From contig CAKROW010000025.1 in the NCBI GenBank assembly GCA_934373235.1, positions 1 through 34,821 of the forward strand: a DNA stretch of 34,821 nt, given 5' to 3'. Of this stretch, positions 6,203 through 13,913 are shown in pieces. Numbering within the stretch: position 1 is the first letter of the stretch; each line of letters opens with the position of its first letter. Below the pieces are notes generated by a model that was not told the DNA's origin, searched no databases, and saw only the letters and a list, made by a program, of their open reading frames with translations. The DNA comes from an uncultured Blautia sp. (GTDB lineage: Bacteria > Bacillota > Clostridia > Lachnospirales > Lachnospiraceae). The translations under genes and the position numbers were made by a program.

Positions 6203-8161
6203 ATGGAAAAACAGAAGTATTATATCAGTACTGCGATTGCCTACACATCCGGCAAACCACATATCGGAAATACCTATGAAGTAGTTCTTGCTGATGCTAT
6301 TGCACGTTTTAAGAGACAGCAGGGCTATGATGTATATTTTCAGACAGGAACCGACGAGCATGGACAGAAGATCGAGCTGAAAGCCCAGGAAGCAGGGGTT
6401 ACACCGAAAGAATTTGTAGATAATGTTTCCGGTGAGATCAAGCGTATCTGGGATCTTATGAATACATCCTATGATAAATTCATCCGTACAACAGATGAGT
6501 ATCATGAGAAACAGGTTCAGAAGATGTTCAAAAAAATGTATGCAAAGGGAGATATCTACAAGGGTCATTATGAAGGTATGTACTGTACACCATGTGAGTC
6601 CTTCTTTACTGAGTCCCAGCTTGTAGATGGCAAATGTCCGGATTGCGGACGTCCCTGTGTACCTGCAAAAGAAGAGGCATATTTCTTCAAAATGAGCAAG
6701 TATGCAGACAAACTGATCGACTATATCAACACACATCCGGATTTCATTCAGCCTGAGTCACGTAAAAATGAGATGATGAACAACTTCCTTCTTCCGGGAC
6801 TTCAGGATCTGTGTGTATCCAGAACATCCTTTAAATGGGGAATTCCGGTAGACTTTGATCCGAAGCATGTTGTTTATGTATGGCTTGATGCGCTGACAAA
6901 CTACATCACAGGAATCGGATATGACTGTGACGGTGAGAGCAGCGACAAGTTTAACACATACTGGCCTGCAGATCTTCACCTTATCGGAAAAGATATCATC
7001 CGTTTCCATACAATTTACTGGCCGATCTTCCTTATGTCACTGGATCTGCCACTTCCGAAGCAGGTATTCGGACATCCGTGGCTTCTCCAGGGCGACGGCA
7101 AGATGAGTAAATCCAAGGGAAACGTTATCTACGCAGATGAGCTGGTTGATTTCTTTGGTGTGGATGCTGTACGTTATTTCGTACTTCACGAGATGCCGTT
7201 TGAGAACGATGGTGTGATCACATGGGAGCTTATGGTTGAGAGACTGAATTCCGAGCTTGCAAATACACTTGGTAATCTTGTAAACCGTACGATCTCCATG
7301 TCCAACAAATATTTCAACGGAATCGTTGAGAACAAAAATGTGACAGAGCCTGTAGATGATGATCTTAAGGCATTTGTCCTTGGGACACCGAAGAAGGTTG
7401 CAGAAAAAATGGATAAACTTCGTGTTGCTGATGCAATGACAGAAGTATTCTCCCTGTTTAAACGCTGCAACAAATATATTGATGAGACCATGCCATGGGC
7501 TCTTGCAAAGGATGAAAGCAAGCAGGATCGTCTTGCAACTGTACTGTACAATCTTGTTGAGGGAATCTGTATCGGTGCTTCTCTTCTGAAGGCATTTATG
7601 CCGAACACAACAGAGAGGATCCTTGTACAGCTCAGTGCAACAGAAAGAAAGCTTGAGGAGATGGATAAGTTCGGTCTTTATCCGTCAGGAAACAGAGTTA
7701 CAGAGAAACCGGAGATCCTTTTTGCCCGTCTTGACCTGAAAGAGGTAATGGAAAAAGTGGAGAAGCTTCATCCTAAGAAAGAGGAGCCAAAGGAAGAAGC
7801 AAAGGATGAAAATGTGATCGATATCGAGGCAAAACCGGAGATCACATTCGATGATTTCCAGAAACTTCAGTTCCAGGTTGGTGAGATCATTGCCTGCGAG
7901 GAAGTTAAGAAGTCCAGAAAGCTTCTCTGCTCCCAGGTTAAGATCGGAAGCCAGGTCCGTCAGATCGTTTCCGGTATCAAGGCTCACTACTCTGCAGAGG
8001 AAATGGTTGGAAAAAAGGTTATGGTAGTTACAAACCTGAAACCTGCCAAACTTGCAGGGATCATGAGTGAGGGAATGATCCTCTGTGCTGAGGATGCAGA
8101 GGGAAATCTTGCTCTTATGACACCGGAGAAAGAGATGCCTGCAGGTGCAGAGATCTGCTAA
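6203..8161 (+). CDS. metG: Methionyl-tRNA synthetase
   Basis: A 652-residue enzyme that charges tRNA-Met in the cytoplasm. Visible parts in order: the HIGH-type box HIGN (20-23), a zinc knuckle C128-x2-C131 / C145-x2-C148, the KMSKS loop (300-304), an anticodon-binding helical domain, a charged linker rich in Glu and Lys, and a C-terminal EMAP/Trbp111-like tRNA-binding domain from about residue 549. The start is placed at ATG 6203 because GGAGG (6187-6191) precedes it; upstream in-frame starts at 6179 (TTG) and 6185 lack a ribosome site. Expression is controlled by the T-box leader. Only 12 bases separate it from moaC, with no terminator, so molybdenum-cofactor genes are probably read through from the same promoter. 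Confidence 0.97.
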   Translation: MEKQKYYISTAIAYTSGKPHIGNTYEVVLADAIARFKRQQGYDVYFQTGTDEHGQKIELKAQEAGVTPKEFVDNVSGEIKRIWDLMNTSYDKFIRTTDEYHEKQVQKMFKKMYAKGDIYKGHYEGMYCTPCESFFTESQLVDGKCPDCGRPCVPAKEEAYFFKMSKYADKLIDYINTHPDFIQPESRKNEMMNNFLLPGLQDLCVSRTSFKWGIPVDFDPKHVVYVWLDALTNYITGIGYDCDGESSDKFNTYWPADLHLIGKDIIRFHTIYWPIFLMSLDLPLPKQVFGHPWLLQGDGKMSKSKGNVIYADELVDFFGVDAVRYFVLHEMPFENDGVITWELMVERLNSELANTLGNLVNRTISMSNKYFNGIVENKNVTEPVDDDLKAFVLGTPKKVAEKMDKLRVADAMTEVFSLFKRCNKYIDETMPWALAKDESKQDRLATVLYNLVEGICIGASLLKAFMPNTTERILVQLSATERKLEEMDKFGLYPSGNRVTEKPEILFARLDLKEVMEKVEKLHPKKEEPKEEAKDENVIDIEAKPEITFDDFQKLQFQVGEIIACEEVKKSRKLLCSQVKIGSQVRQIVSGIKAHYSAEEMVGKKVMVVTNLKPAKLAGIMSEGMILCAEDAEGNLALMTPEKEMPAGAEIC

Positions 8162-8173
8162 GCAGGTGGATGA

Positions 8174-8659
8174 ATGGAATACAGACTGAATCATTTTGAT
8201 GATAATGGAAATGCTGTTATGGTGGATGTGTCCGATAAACCGGTCACATCCCGCACGGCTTTGGCCTCCGGGTGTATCCATGTAGGGCCTGAGATCATGT
8301 CCGCAGTAAAAAGCGGCAGCGTGAAAAAGGGTGATGTGCTGGGGGTTGCCCGTGTTGCCGGGATCATGGGCGTGAAGCGTACTTCTGAGCTGATCCCCAT
8401 GTGCCATCCCCTTCCTGTGCAGAAATGTTCTGTGGATTTTGAGACAGACGAGGAGAAGGGCGTGATCCGTGTTTTATGTACTGTGAAGACAGAGGGAAAA
8501 ACAGGCGTGGAGATGGAGGCTCTGACGGGAGTGCAGGTGGCGCTTCTTACGATTTACGATATGTGTAAGGCAATTGATAAGCATATGGTGATGTCAGACA
8601 TTCATCTGGAAGAGAAAACAGGAGGCAAAAGCGGAGATTTCCGCTTTGAGGAAAAATGA
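8174..8659 (+). CDS. moaC: Cyclic pyranopterin monophosphate synthase (MoaC)
   Basis: A 161-residue protein with the MoaC motifs: KTSELIPMCHPL-like RTSELIPMCHPLP (near 74-86), GVEMEALTGVQVALLTIYDMCKA near 115-137 and a GGKSG tail. MoaC converts the MoaA product into cyclic pyranopterin monophosphate, the second half of the first step of molybdopterin synthesis. An AGGTGG site precedes the ATG. The stop overlaps the moaA start by the ATGA at 8656-8659, implying translational coupling. Confidence 0.96.
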   Translation: MEYRLNHFDDNGNAVMVDVSDKPVTSRTALASGCIHVGPEIMSAVKSGSVKKGDVLGVARVAGIMGVKRTSELIPMCHPLPVQKCSVDFETDEEKGVIRVLCTVKTEGKTGVEMEALTGVQVALLTIYDMCKAIDKHMVMSDIHLEEKTGGKSGDFRFEEK

Positions 8660-9645
8660 TAGACAGGTGCGGAAGAAATATTGATTATCTCAGGATTTCC
8701 GTAACTGACAGATGTAATTTGCGGTGTATTTATTGTATGCCGGAGGAGGGAGTGCAGCAGATTGGGCGCTCCCTCATTTTGCAGGAAGAGGAAATTTTGA
8801 GGATCTGCCGGGTGATGGCAGGGTTGGGTATCCGAAAGATCAAGCTGACTGGCGGGGAACCGCTGGTTCGTTCCGGGATGCCGCAGCTTGTGGAAAAACT
8901 GAAAAATATGCCGGGGATCGAGAAGGTGACTCTGACTACAAATGGCGTGCTGTTGAAGGAACAGATGAAAGAGCTGTGTGCAGCAGGGCTGGATGGGCTG
9001 AATATCAGTCTTGACACGCTGAATGCTGCGTGCAGTAAGAAGATCACACGGAGAGATCTTCTGGATCGCACACTGGAAGGAATAGAGGAGGCTCTGAAAT
9101 ATCCTTCCGTGTCCCTGAAGATCAACTGTGTGCCGCTGGGTATGCCGGAGCAGGAACTTGTGGATGTGGCTTTGCTTGCCAGGGATAATCCGGTTCATGT
9201 ACGTTTTATTGAAATGATGCCTATTGGTATGGGAAAGGATTTCCGCGGGATGTCAGAAGATATGCTGCTGGAGAGCTTCCAAAACAGGCTTCCGGAGTTT
9301 ACGCCTTATGCAGGAGAACCTTTGGGAAACGGTCCCTGTCATTATTATGATGTGGAAGGTTTTCAGGGCAGGATCGGATTTATCAGTGCTGTGAGCCATA
9401 AATTCTGCAGTGACTGTAACCGGATCAGGCTTACGTCCCAGGGATTTTTGAAAACCTGTCTGCAGTACAGTGCAGGAAGAGATCTGCGTGAGGTGATCCG
9501 TGGCGGCGGCAGTGACGAGAAGCTTAAAGAGGTGATCCTTGAGGCTCTTTCAGAGAAGCCGGATGGGCATGTTTTTGGCGGGAGCCTGGAGAAACAGAAG
9601 GAAGATAAGACAGAGAAGCTGTGTATGTCACAGATTGGAGGATGA
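8656..9645 (+). CDS. moaA: GTP 3',8-cyclase, radical SAM (MoaA)
   Basis: A 329-residue radical-SAM enzyme starting the molybdopterin pathway from GTP. The SAM [4Fe-4S] site is C20-x3-C24-x2-C27, GGEPL follows near residue 73, and the second cluster uses C251, C254 and C268 in the segment FCSDCNRIRLTSQGFLKTC. The protein ends in Gly-Gly, which in MoaA inserts into the active site and is needed for activity. GAGGA lies just upstream of the ATG, inside the end of moaC. Length matches the family. The next gene starts immediately after the stop. Confidence 0.97.
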   Translation: MIDRCGRNIDYLRISVTDRCNLRCIYCMPEEGVQQIGRSLILQEEEILRICRVMAGLGIRKIKLTGGEPLVRSGMPQLVEKLKNMPGIEKVTLTTNGVLLKEQMKELCAAGLDGLNISLDTLNAACSKKITRRDLLDRTLEGIEEALKYPSVSLKINCVPLGMPEQELVDVALLARDNPVHVRFIEMMPIGMGKDFRGMSEDMLLESFQNRLPEFTPYAGEPLGNGPCHYYDVEGFQGRIGFISAVSHKFCSDCNRIRLTSQGFLKTCLQYSAGRDLREVIRGGGSDEKLKEVILEALSEKPDGHVFGGSLEKQKEDKTEKLCMSQIGG

Positions 9646-10149
9646 ATGATGAAGCGTGTTGCGGTGATTACTTCCAGTGATAAGGGATACAGAGGGGAGC
9701 GGGAGGATTTAAGTGGTCCTGCTGTGAAAGAGATCATGGAGGCGGCCGGGTATGAGGTTGTTTCTATGGATGTTTTGCCGGATGACAGGGAGATACTTGG
9801 CGCCAGGATGGCTGAGATTGCGGACCAGGGGCTGGCAGAGCTGATCCTGACTACAGGTGGTACCGGGTTTTCACAGAGGGATGTGACACCGGAGGCTACA
9901 GAGGATGTGATCGAAAGGCGTGTTCCGGGGATTCCGGAGGCTATGCGTGCATATAGTATGACGATCACGAAGAGGGCAATGCTGAGTCGGGCTACGGCGG
10001 GGATCCGGAAGAAGACGCTTATTATTAATCTGCCGGGGAGCCCTAAGGCTGTGAGGGAGAGCCTGGATGTGATCGTTGGGGCACTGGGGCATGGAATTGA
10101 AATTTTGACTGGTGAGACGGGGGAGTGTGGGAGTGTATATGTACAGTAA
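9646..10149 (+). CDS. mog: Molybdopterin adenylyltransferase-like protein (MogA/MoaB family)
   Basis: A 167-residue protein with the MoCF-biosynthesis fold: VAVITSSDKGYRGEREDLSGP at the N-terminus, LILTTGGTGFSQRDVTPEAT near residues 66-85 and NLPGSPKAVRESL near 127-139. The family activates molybdopterin with ATP before metal insertion. Two ATG codons are in tandem (9646 and 9649); the second is better spaced from GGAGG (9637-9641), so the protein may lack the first Met. It follows moaA without a gap. MoeA, MoaD/E and a molybdate transporter are not in the window, so the pathway is completed elsewhere. Confidence 0.93.
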   Translation: MMKRVAVITSSDKGYRGEREDLSGPAVKEIMEAAGYEVVSMDVLPDDREILGARMAEIADQGLAELILTTGGTGFSQRDVTPEATEDVIERRVPGIPEAMRAYSMTITKRAMLSRATAGIRKKTLIINLPGSPKAVRESLDVIVGALGHGIEILTGETGECGSVYVQ

Positions 10150-10340
10150 CGAACGGACGGTTCGCACAGCCAGCCCGTCCCGCTGACACGCTTCGTGCCC
10201 TGTTCGGCTGCGGCGCTTATTTGCTGCCATTCGCGCAAACTCGCCTGCGGCTCAGACAGTGCGCTCGGTGGCAGCAGCTAGCCGCATCCTCTCGACGGGC
10301 ACTCCGCTGACGTCAGCGGGACGGGCTGGCTGCGCGACCC
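10150..10340. repeat. GC-rich nested palindromic element
   Basis: A non-coding block between mog and the MOSC-TatD gene, much richer in GC than its surroundings. It contains a perfect 21-bp inverted repeat (10167-10187 with 10312-10332) that extends outward with 6 of 8 further matches. Inside are an 8-bp pair TGCTGCCA/TGGCAGCA (10222-10229 with 10269-10276), a hairpin around CACGCTTCGTG, and the self-complementary CCGCTGACGTCAGCGG at the right arm. At its left edge lies CGAAC-GGACG-GTTCG (10150-10164). The single-stranded form would fold into one long cruciform/hairpin. It encodes no transposase. It may be a dispersed intergenic repeat of this lineage, but that needs a genome comparison. Confidence 0.8.
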
Positions 10341-10520
10341 TGGATGTTCGAGGGTGTACAGGTATTGGTGGAAGCGGAAGCTGGCGGGACGAGCTGGCTG
10401 GCGCGGGCCTGGATAGTTGAGGGTGTGAGGGTATTGGTGGAAGCGGAAGCTGTGGTGGCATGGCTGGCTGGCGTGGGCCTGGTAGGTGAGAGTGTGTGGG
10501 TCTGGTGGCAGACTTTGAGA
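10318..10520. repeat. Three degenerate 69-bp tandem repeats abutting the palindrome
   Basis: The right arm of the palindrome is followed by tandem copies with a period of 69 bases. A 23-base stretch containing GGTATTGGTGGAAGCGGAAG is identical at 10361-10383 and 10430-10452, and a degraded version starts at 10499. Each unit also begins with a GGCTGGCTG-type segment, which is part of the palindrome arm, so the array looks like repeated copying of that arm plus flanking DNA. The period is a multiple of three, so short ORFs run through it, but none has a convincing ribosome site. Confidence 0.75.
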
Positions 10521-10554
10521 ATATAGTAAATAATAGGATTTAGAGGAGATTATT

Positions 10555-11763
10555 ATGGGTAAGGTACTTGCGGTTTGTGTCAGTGAGAAGAAGGGGACGG
10601 AGAAGAAGAATGTTGGGTCCGGAGTGTTTGTGGAGGACTGGGGGATTGAGGGGGATGCCCATGCCGGTAAATGGCACAGGCAGGTAAGTTTACTTTCCGG
10701 TGAGAAGATTGATGCTTTCCGTGCGAAGGGTGCGGATGTGAAGGATGGCGCTTTTGGTGAGAACCTGGTAGTTGAGGGGATTGATTTTGCGAAGCTGCCG
10801 GTTGGCACCAGGTTTCGGTGTGGTAAGGTTGTGCTGGAGCTGACTCAGATCGGGAAAGAGTGCCATAACGGATGTGCTATCTTCCAGAGAATGGGTGAGT
10901 GTATTATGCCACGGGAAGGTGTGTTTACAAGAGTATTAAAAGGTGGAAAAGTTTCTGTGGGAGATGAGATGACTGTGGATAAGGCAATGATTTTTGATAC
11001 CCATGCCCATTATGATGATGAAGCCTTTGACGAGGACCGTTTTGAGATGCTGGACAGTATGCAGGAGAACGGAATCGGGAATATTGTGGAGGTGTGTGCT
11101 TCTGTGGGACATTTTGACCGGGTTTATGATCTGGTGGAAAAATATCCTTTTGTTTATGGTGCAGTTGGTGTGCATCCGGATGATGCAGATAAGGTGGATG
11201 AAGCTGTTCTGGATGAAATCCGCAGATACTGCGATATGGAAAAAACTGTGGCAGTAGGTGAGATCGGTCTGGATTATTATTGGCACAAGGAAAAAGAAGA
11301 ACATCTTCTTCAGCAGAAAATTTTCCGTCAGCAGATGGAGATTTCCCGGGAGAAAAAACTTCCCTTTATGATCCATAGCCGTGATGCTGCGGAAGATACC
11401 CTGAATATTGTGAGAGAGTATATGAAGGATGGAATGTACGGCGGGATCATCCATTGTTTCTCCTACAGCAAAGAGATTGCAAGAGAGTATCTGAATATGG
11501 GGCTTTACCTGGGAATCGGTGGAGTAGTTACATTTAAGAATTCCCGGAAGCTGAAAGAGGTAGTGGAGTACGCACCACTGAACCAGATTTTACTGGAGAC
11601 TGATTGTCCATATATGGCACCTGCGCCGAACCGTGGAAAACGAAACAGCTCCCTGTATCTGCCGGAGGTTGTGAAGACCATCGCGGAGATTAAGGGAGTC
11701 AGTTGCGAGGAGGTTGTGGCTGTGACGGAGAGTAATGCGGTGAAGGTGTTTGGGCTGGTGTGA
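10555..11763 (+). CDS. Fusion protein: MOSC domain + TatD-family metal-dependent nuclease
   Basis: A 402-residue ORF made of two complete domains. Residues 1-142 are a MOSC domain (GIEGDAHAGKWHRQVSLLSGE, GAFGENLVVEG, and cysteines C103/C107), of the molybdenum-cofactor sulfurtransferase-related type. Residues 145-402 are a whole TatD hydrolase with metal ligands H150, H152, E236, H274, H300 and D350 (THAH, GEIGLDYYW, IHSRDA, HCFSYS, LLETDCPYMAPAP). No stop lies between them. An internal ATG at 10987 starts the TatD part, but no good ribosome site precedes it, so one polypeptide is likely. The start at 10555 has AGAGGAG. tatD usually follows metG in Firmicutes; here the cofactor genes sit between them. 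Confidence 0.88.
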   Translation: MGKVLAVCVSEKKGTEKKNVGSGVFVEDWGIEGDAHAGKWHRQVSLLSGEKIDAFRAKGADVKDGAFGENLVVEGIDFAKLPVGTRFRCGKVVLELTQIGKECHNGCAIFQRMGECIMPREGVFTRVLKGGKVSVGDEMTVDKAMIFDTHAHYDDEAFDEDRFEMLDSMQENGIGNIVEVCASVGHFDRVYDLVEKYPFVYGAVGVHPDDADKVDEAVLDEIRRYCDMEKTVAVGEIGLDYYWHKEKEEHLLQQKIFRQQMEISREKKLPFMIHSRDAAEDTLNIVREYMKDGMYGGIIHCFSYSKEIAREYLNMGLYLGIGGVVTFKNSRKLKEVVEYAPLNQILLETDCPYMAPAPNRGKRNSSLYLPEVVKTIAEIKGVSCEEVVAVTESNAVKVFGLV

Positions 11764-11906
11764 TCTGGGATAATGCCCAGAGTTCGCTGTATTTCCAAAC
11801 GTTGTAATAGAGACGTTGTGGAATGTCAGTCAGTGTATCTGTTGCTATGTCAGTGATAATCGATCCATATTGAAAAATCAAAATCAAAAAAGGAGGCTGA
11901 TCCCAT

Positions 11907-12449
11907 ATGACCCTCATCCAAATCACAAAAAACGACATCACCAAAATCACCAATGCCCGGGCAATTGTCAATGCTGCGAATAATTCTCTGTTGGGCGGGG
12001 GCGGCGTTGACGGTGCGATCCACCGGGCGGCGGGACCGGGGCTTCTGGCAGAGTGCCGGATGCTTCATGGATGCGAAACCGGTCAGGCAAAAATTACGAG
12101 AGCGTATAACCTGCCCTGTGAGTATGTGATCCATACAGTAGGCCCTATATGGCGTGGTGGCAGAAATAATGAAGAAAAACTGTTGGCAGACTGCTATTAT
12201 AATTCCATGCAGTTAGCCCTTGAGAATGGAATCAGGACGATCGCGTTTCCGTCTATCTCAACAGGTGTATACAGATTCCCGGTGGAGCTGGCAGCAGAAA
12301 TCGCGGTGCGCACTGTAAATGATTTTTTACAGAAAAATACAGATAAATTTGATATGGTGGAATGGGTATTGTTTGATTCGCGGACGGAAGAAGTTTATAA
12401 AACACAGATAGATAAACTACAGATAGATAAACTACAGCAAAAACTTTGA
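11907..12449 (+). CDS. Macrodomain protein (O-acetyl-ADP-ribose deacetylase-like)
   Basis: A 180-residue macrodomain of the MacroD/YmdB type: IVNAANNSLLGGGGVDGAIHRAAG (residues 20-43) binds the ADP-ribose and GVYRFP preceded by SIST (117-125) forms the phosphate loop. The family removes ADP-ribose or O-acetyl-ADP-ribose esters in the cytoplasm. The start has a strong AAAAGGAGG site 8-9 bases upstream. The last residues include QIDKLQIDKLQ, produced by a 15-bp tandem duplication. The gene is 143 bases after the TatD fusion and ends at a bidirectional terminator. Confidence 0.92.
   Translation: MTLIQITKNDITKITNARAIVNAANNSLLGGGGVDGAIHRAAGPGLLAECRMLHGCETGQAKITRAYNLPCEYVIHTVGPIWRGGRNNEEKLLADCYYNSMQLALENGIRTIAFPSISTGVYRFPVELAAEIAVRTVNDFLQKNTDKFDMVEWVLFDSRTEEVYKTQIDKLQIDKLQQKL
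12405..12434 (+). repeat. 15-bp tandem duplication in the end of the macrodomain gene
   Basis: CAGATAGATAAACTA occurs twice in a row (12405-12419, 12420-12434), adding five residues (QIDKL) without changing frame. It is a likely slippage site with variable copy number between strains. Confidence 0.85.
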
Positions 12450-12479
12450 ACGCTTTACAGTATTATCAAAAATAATGCA

Positions 12480-12534
12480 AAAAGGGGTCACCGGAGTGGA
12501 TGAGTAAATCACCCGCTATCCAGTGGCTCCTTTT
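12480..12534. terminator. Bidirectional terminator between convergent genes
   Basis: Stem 12480-12495 with 12519-12534 (one mismatch, a few G-U pairs). The minus strand is followed by TTTTT, ending the PLP-enzyme gene; the plus side ends the macrodomain transcript. The rest of 12535-12664 holds no gene. Confidence 0.65.
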
Positions 12535-12664
12535 CAAATTAACAGAGAAAATCCCCGGCAGGCCTGTCATTTTCCTGCAGCTCTCAGAGCACAGCTTTTG
12601 TCAGCGTCCGTGGCGTGTGGTGGACACGAAAAGTTTACCACCACGAAGTTCTTCTCTGAATATT

Positions 12665-13753
12665 CTACAATTTTTTTAACACTTCCATCAGCCGGGAATT
12701 ATCTCCCGGTTTCATAATGCAGAACCGTACAAACTCTCCGTCAAGGCACTGGAAGGAGGCACAGTCGCGGATCATCAGGCCCTCTCTGATGCAGGCTTCA
12801 AATACATCGAAGGATGTAAGGCCTTTTTTCAGGACCTTGAGGAGAATGAAGTTTGCATAGGCAGGGTAAACCTTGTAGGTTGGAATTTCTTTTAATTCTT
12901 TTACCAGACGGTTACGTTCAGAAAGGATCAGATCTCTTGTGCGGGCGATATAAGCTTTGTCCTGGAGCATGATCTCGCCGGCAAAAGCACCGATACTGTT
13001 CAGTGACCATGGAGTCTGCTTCTCGCGCATTTTTTGCAGGAAATCCATATTTCCGGTGATCCCGTAGCCAAGACGCATACCGGGAGCTGCAAAAAACTTG
13101 GACACACCGCGGAGAACCATAAGATTGGTAAACTCCCGGGTAAGGGGAACTGCGGTGATGGCATCAATATCCGGTGCAAACTCCACATAAGTTTCATCGA
13201 TCATAACGAAGATATTTTTTTCCTGGCAGAAAGAGATCAGTCTGCGGAGATCGTTCTGGAAGATAGCAGACGAAGTTGGATTATTTGGATTACATAAAAT
13301 AAGAAAATCATAGCCCTTTTCCAATGTGCGGCAGAAATCTTCAATATCCAGATCGAAATTATTTTCTTCCCGGAGATGATAATATTCCTGTGTGCTTCCT
13401 GAGAAGGAAAGTTCCCTGGAATATTCTGAGTAGGTTGGACCCAGGATCAGAGTATGCTTAGGTGCCCGCTCCTGAATAAGAAGGGAGATCAGTTCACTGG
13501 AACCATTTCCAGGCAGGATAAAATCAGCAGGAATGTTGCAATAGCTGGAAATTGTATTTCTCAGAGAAGTGTATTCTCTGTCCGGATAGGAGGAAAGAAT
13601 CTCTGTATGTGTGGCTATGGCTTCGCTGGCCTTCGGGGAAAGCCCCAGAGGATTAACATTAGCACCAAATTTAATGATATTCTCTTTTTTCAGATTGTAG
13701 TAGCTGCATATCTTTTCGATATCACTTCCGTGAAAAACAGGTTTTGTGTCCAT
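12665..13753 (-). CDS. PLP-dependent aminotransferase/decarboxylase of the HisC/CobD type
   Basis: A 362-residue fold-type I PLP enzyme. K219 in LRGVSKFFAAPGMRLGYG binds PLP; D186 (MIDETYVEF) and the CNPNNPTS segment hold the ring. The N-terminus FHGSDIEKICSYYNLKKENI followed by FGANVNPLGLSPKA resembles threonine-phosphate decarboxylase (CobD) more than histidinol-phosphate aminotransferase (HisC), and the two are easily confused. No cobalamin or histidine genes are nearby, so the substrate is left open. The start has GAGGTGA upstream. It is transcribed against the macrodomain gene and away from the next gene. Confidence 0.82.
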   Translation of the reverse strand: MDTKPVFHGSDIEKICSYYNLKKENIIKFGANVNPLGLSPKASEAIATHTEILSSYPDREYTSLRNTISSYCNIPADFILPGNGSSELISLLIQERAPKHTLILGPTYSEYSRELSFSGSTQEYYHLREENNFDLDIEDFCRTLEKGYDFLILCNPNNPTSSAIFQNDLRRLISFCQEKNIFVMIDETYVEFAPDIDAITAVPLTREFTNLMVLRGVSKFFAAPGMRLGYGITGNMDFLQKMREKQTPWSLNSIGAFAGEIMLQDKAYIARTRDLILSERNRLVKELKEIPTYKVYPAYANFILLKVLKKGLTSFDVFEACIREGLMIRDCASFQCLDGEFVRFCIMKPGDNSRLMEVLKKL

Positions 13754-13913
13754 AGTGTCACCTCAATTGTATAAGATCGTAAAACAATAGGTTCAGTATA
13801 CACCACTTGCAGTTTTCAGGCAATATTTCCCGTAAATAAAGCAATTTCCGGACACACTCCAGGACAATCTGTGATAAAATAAAACCATACGACAGAAAGG
13901 CAGGCTTACAGAT

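Noticed and set aside
10125..10310. 61-residue ORF across the palindromic element
   Set aside because: Arg/Ala-rich translation typical of a GC-rich repeat, begins inside mog, no ribosome site.
10344..10526. 60-residue ORF over the 69-bp repeats
   Set aside because: Open only because the period is a multiple of three; repetitive translation and no ribosome site.
10278..10808. 176-residue minus-strand ORF
   Set aside because: Lies over the repeats and the antisense of the MOSC domain; proline/serine-rich with no recognisable domain.
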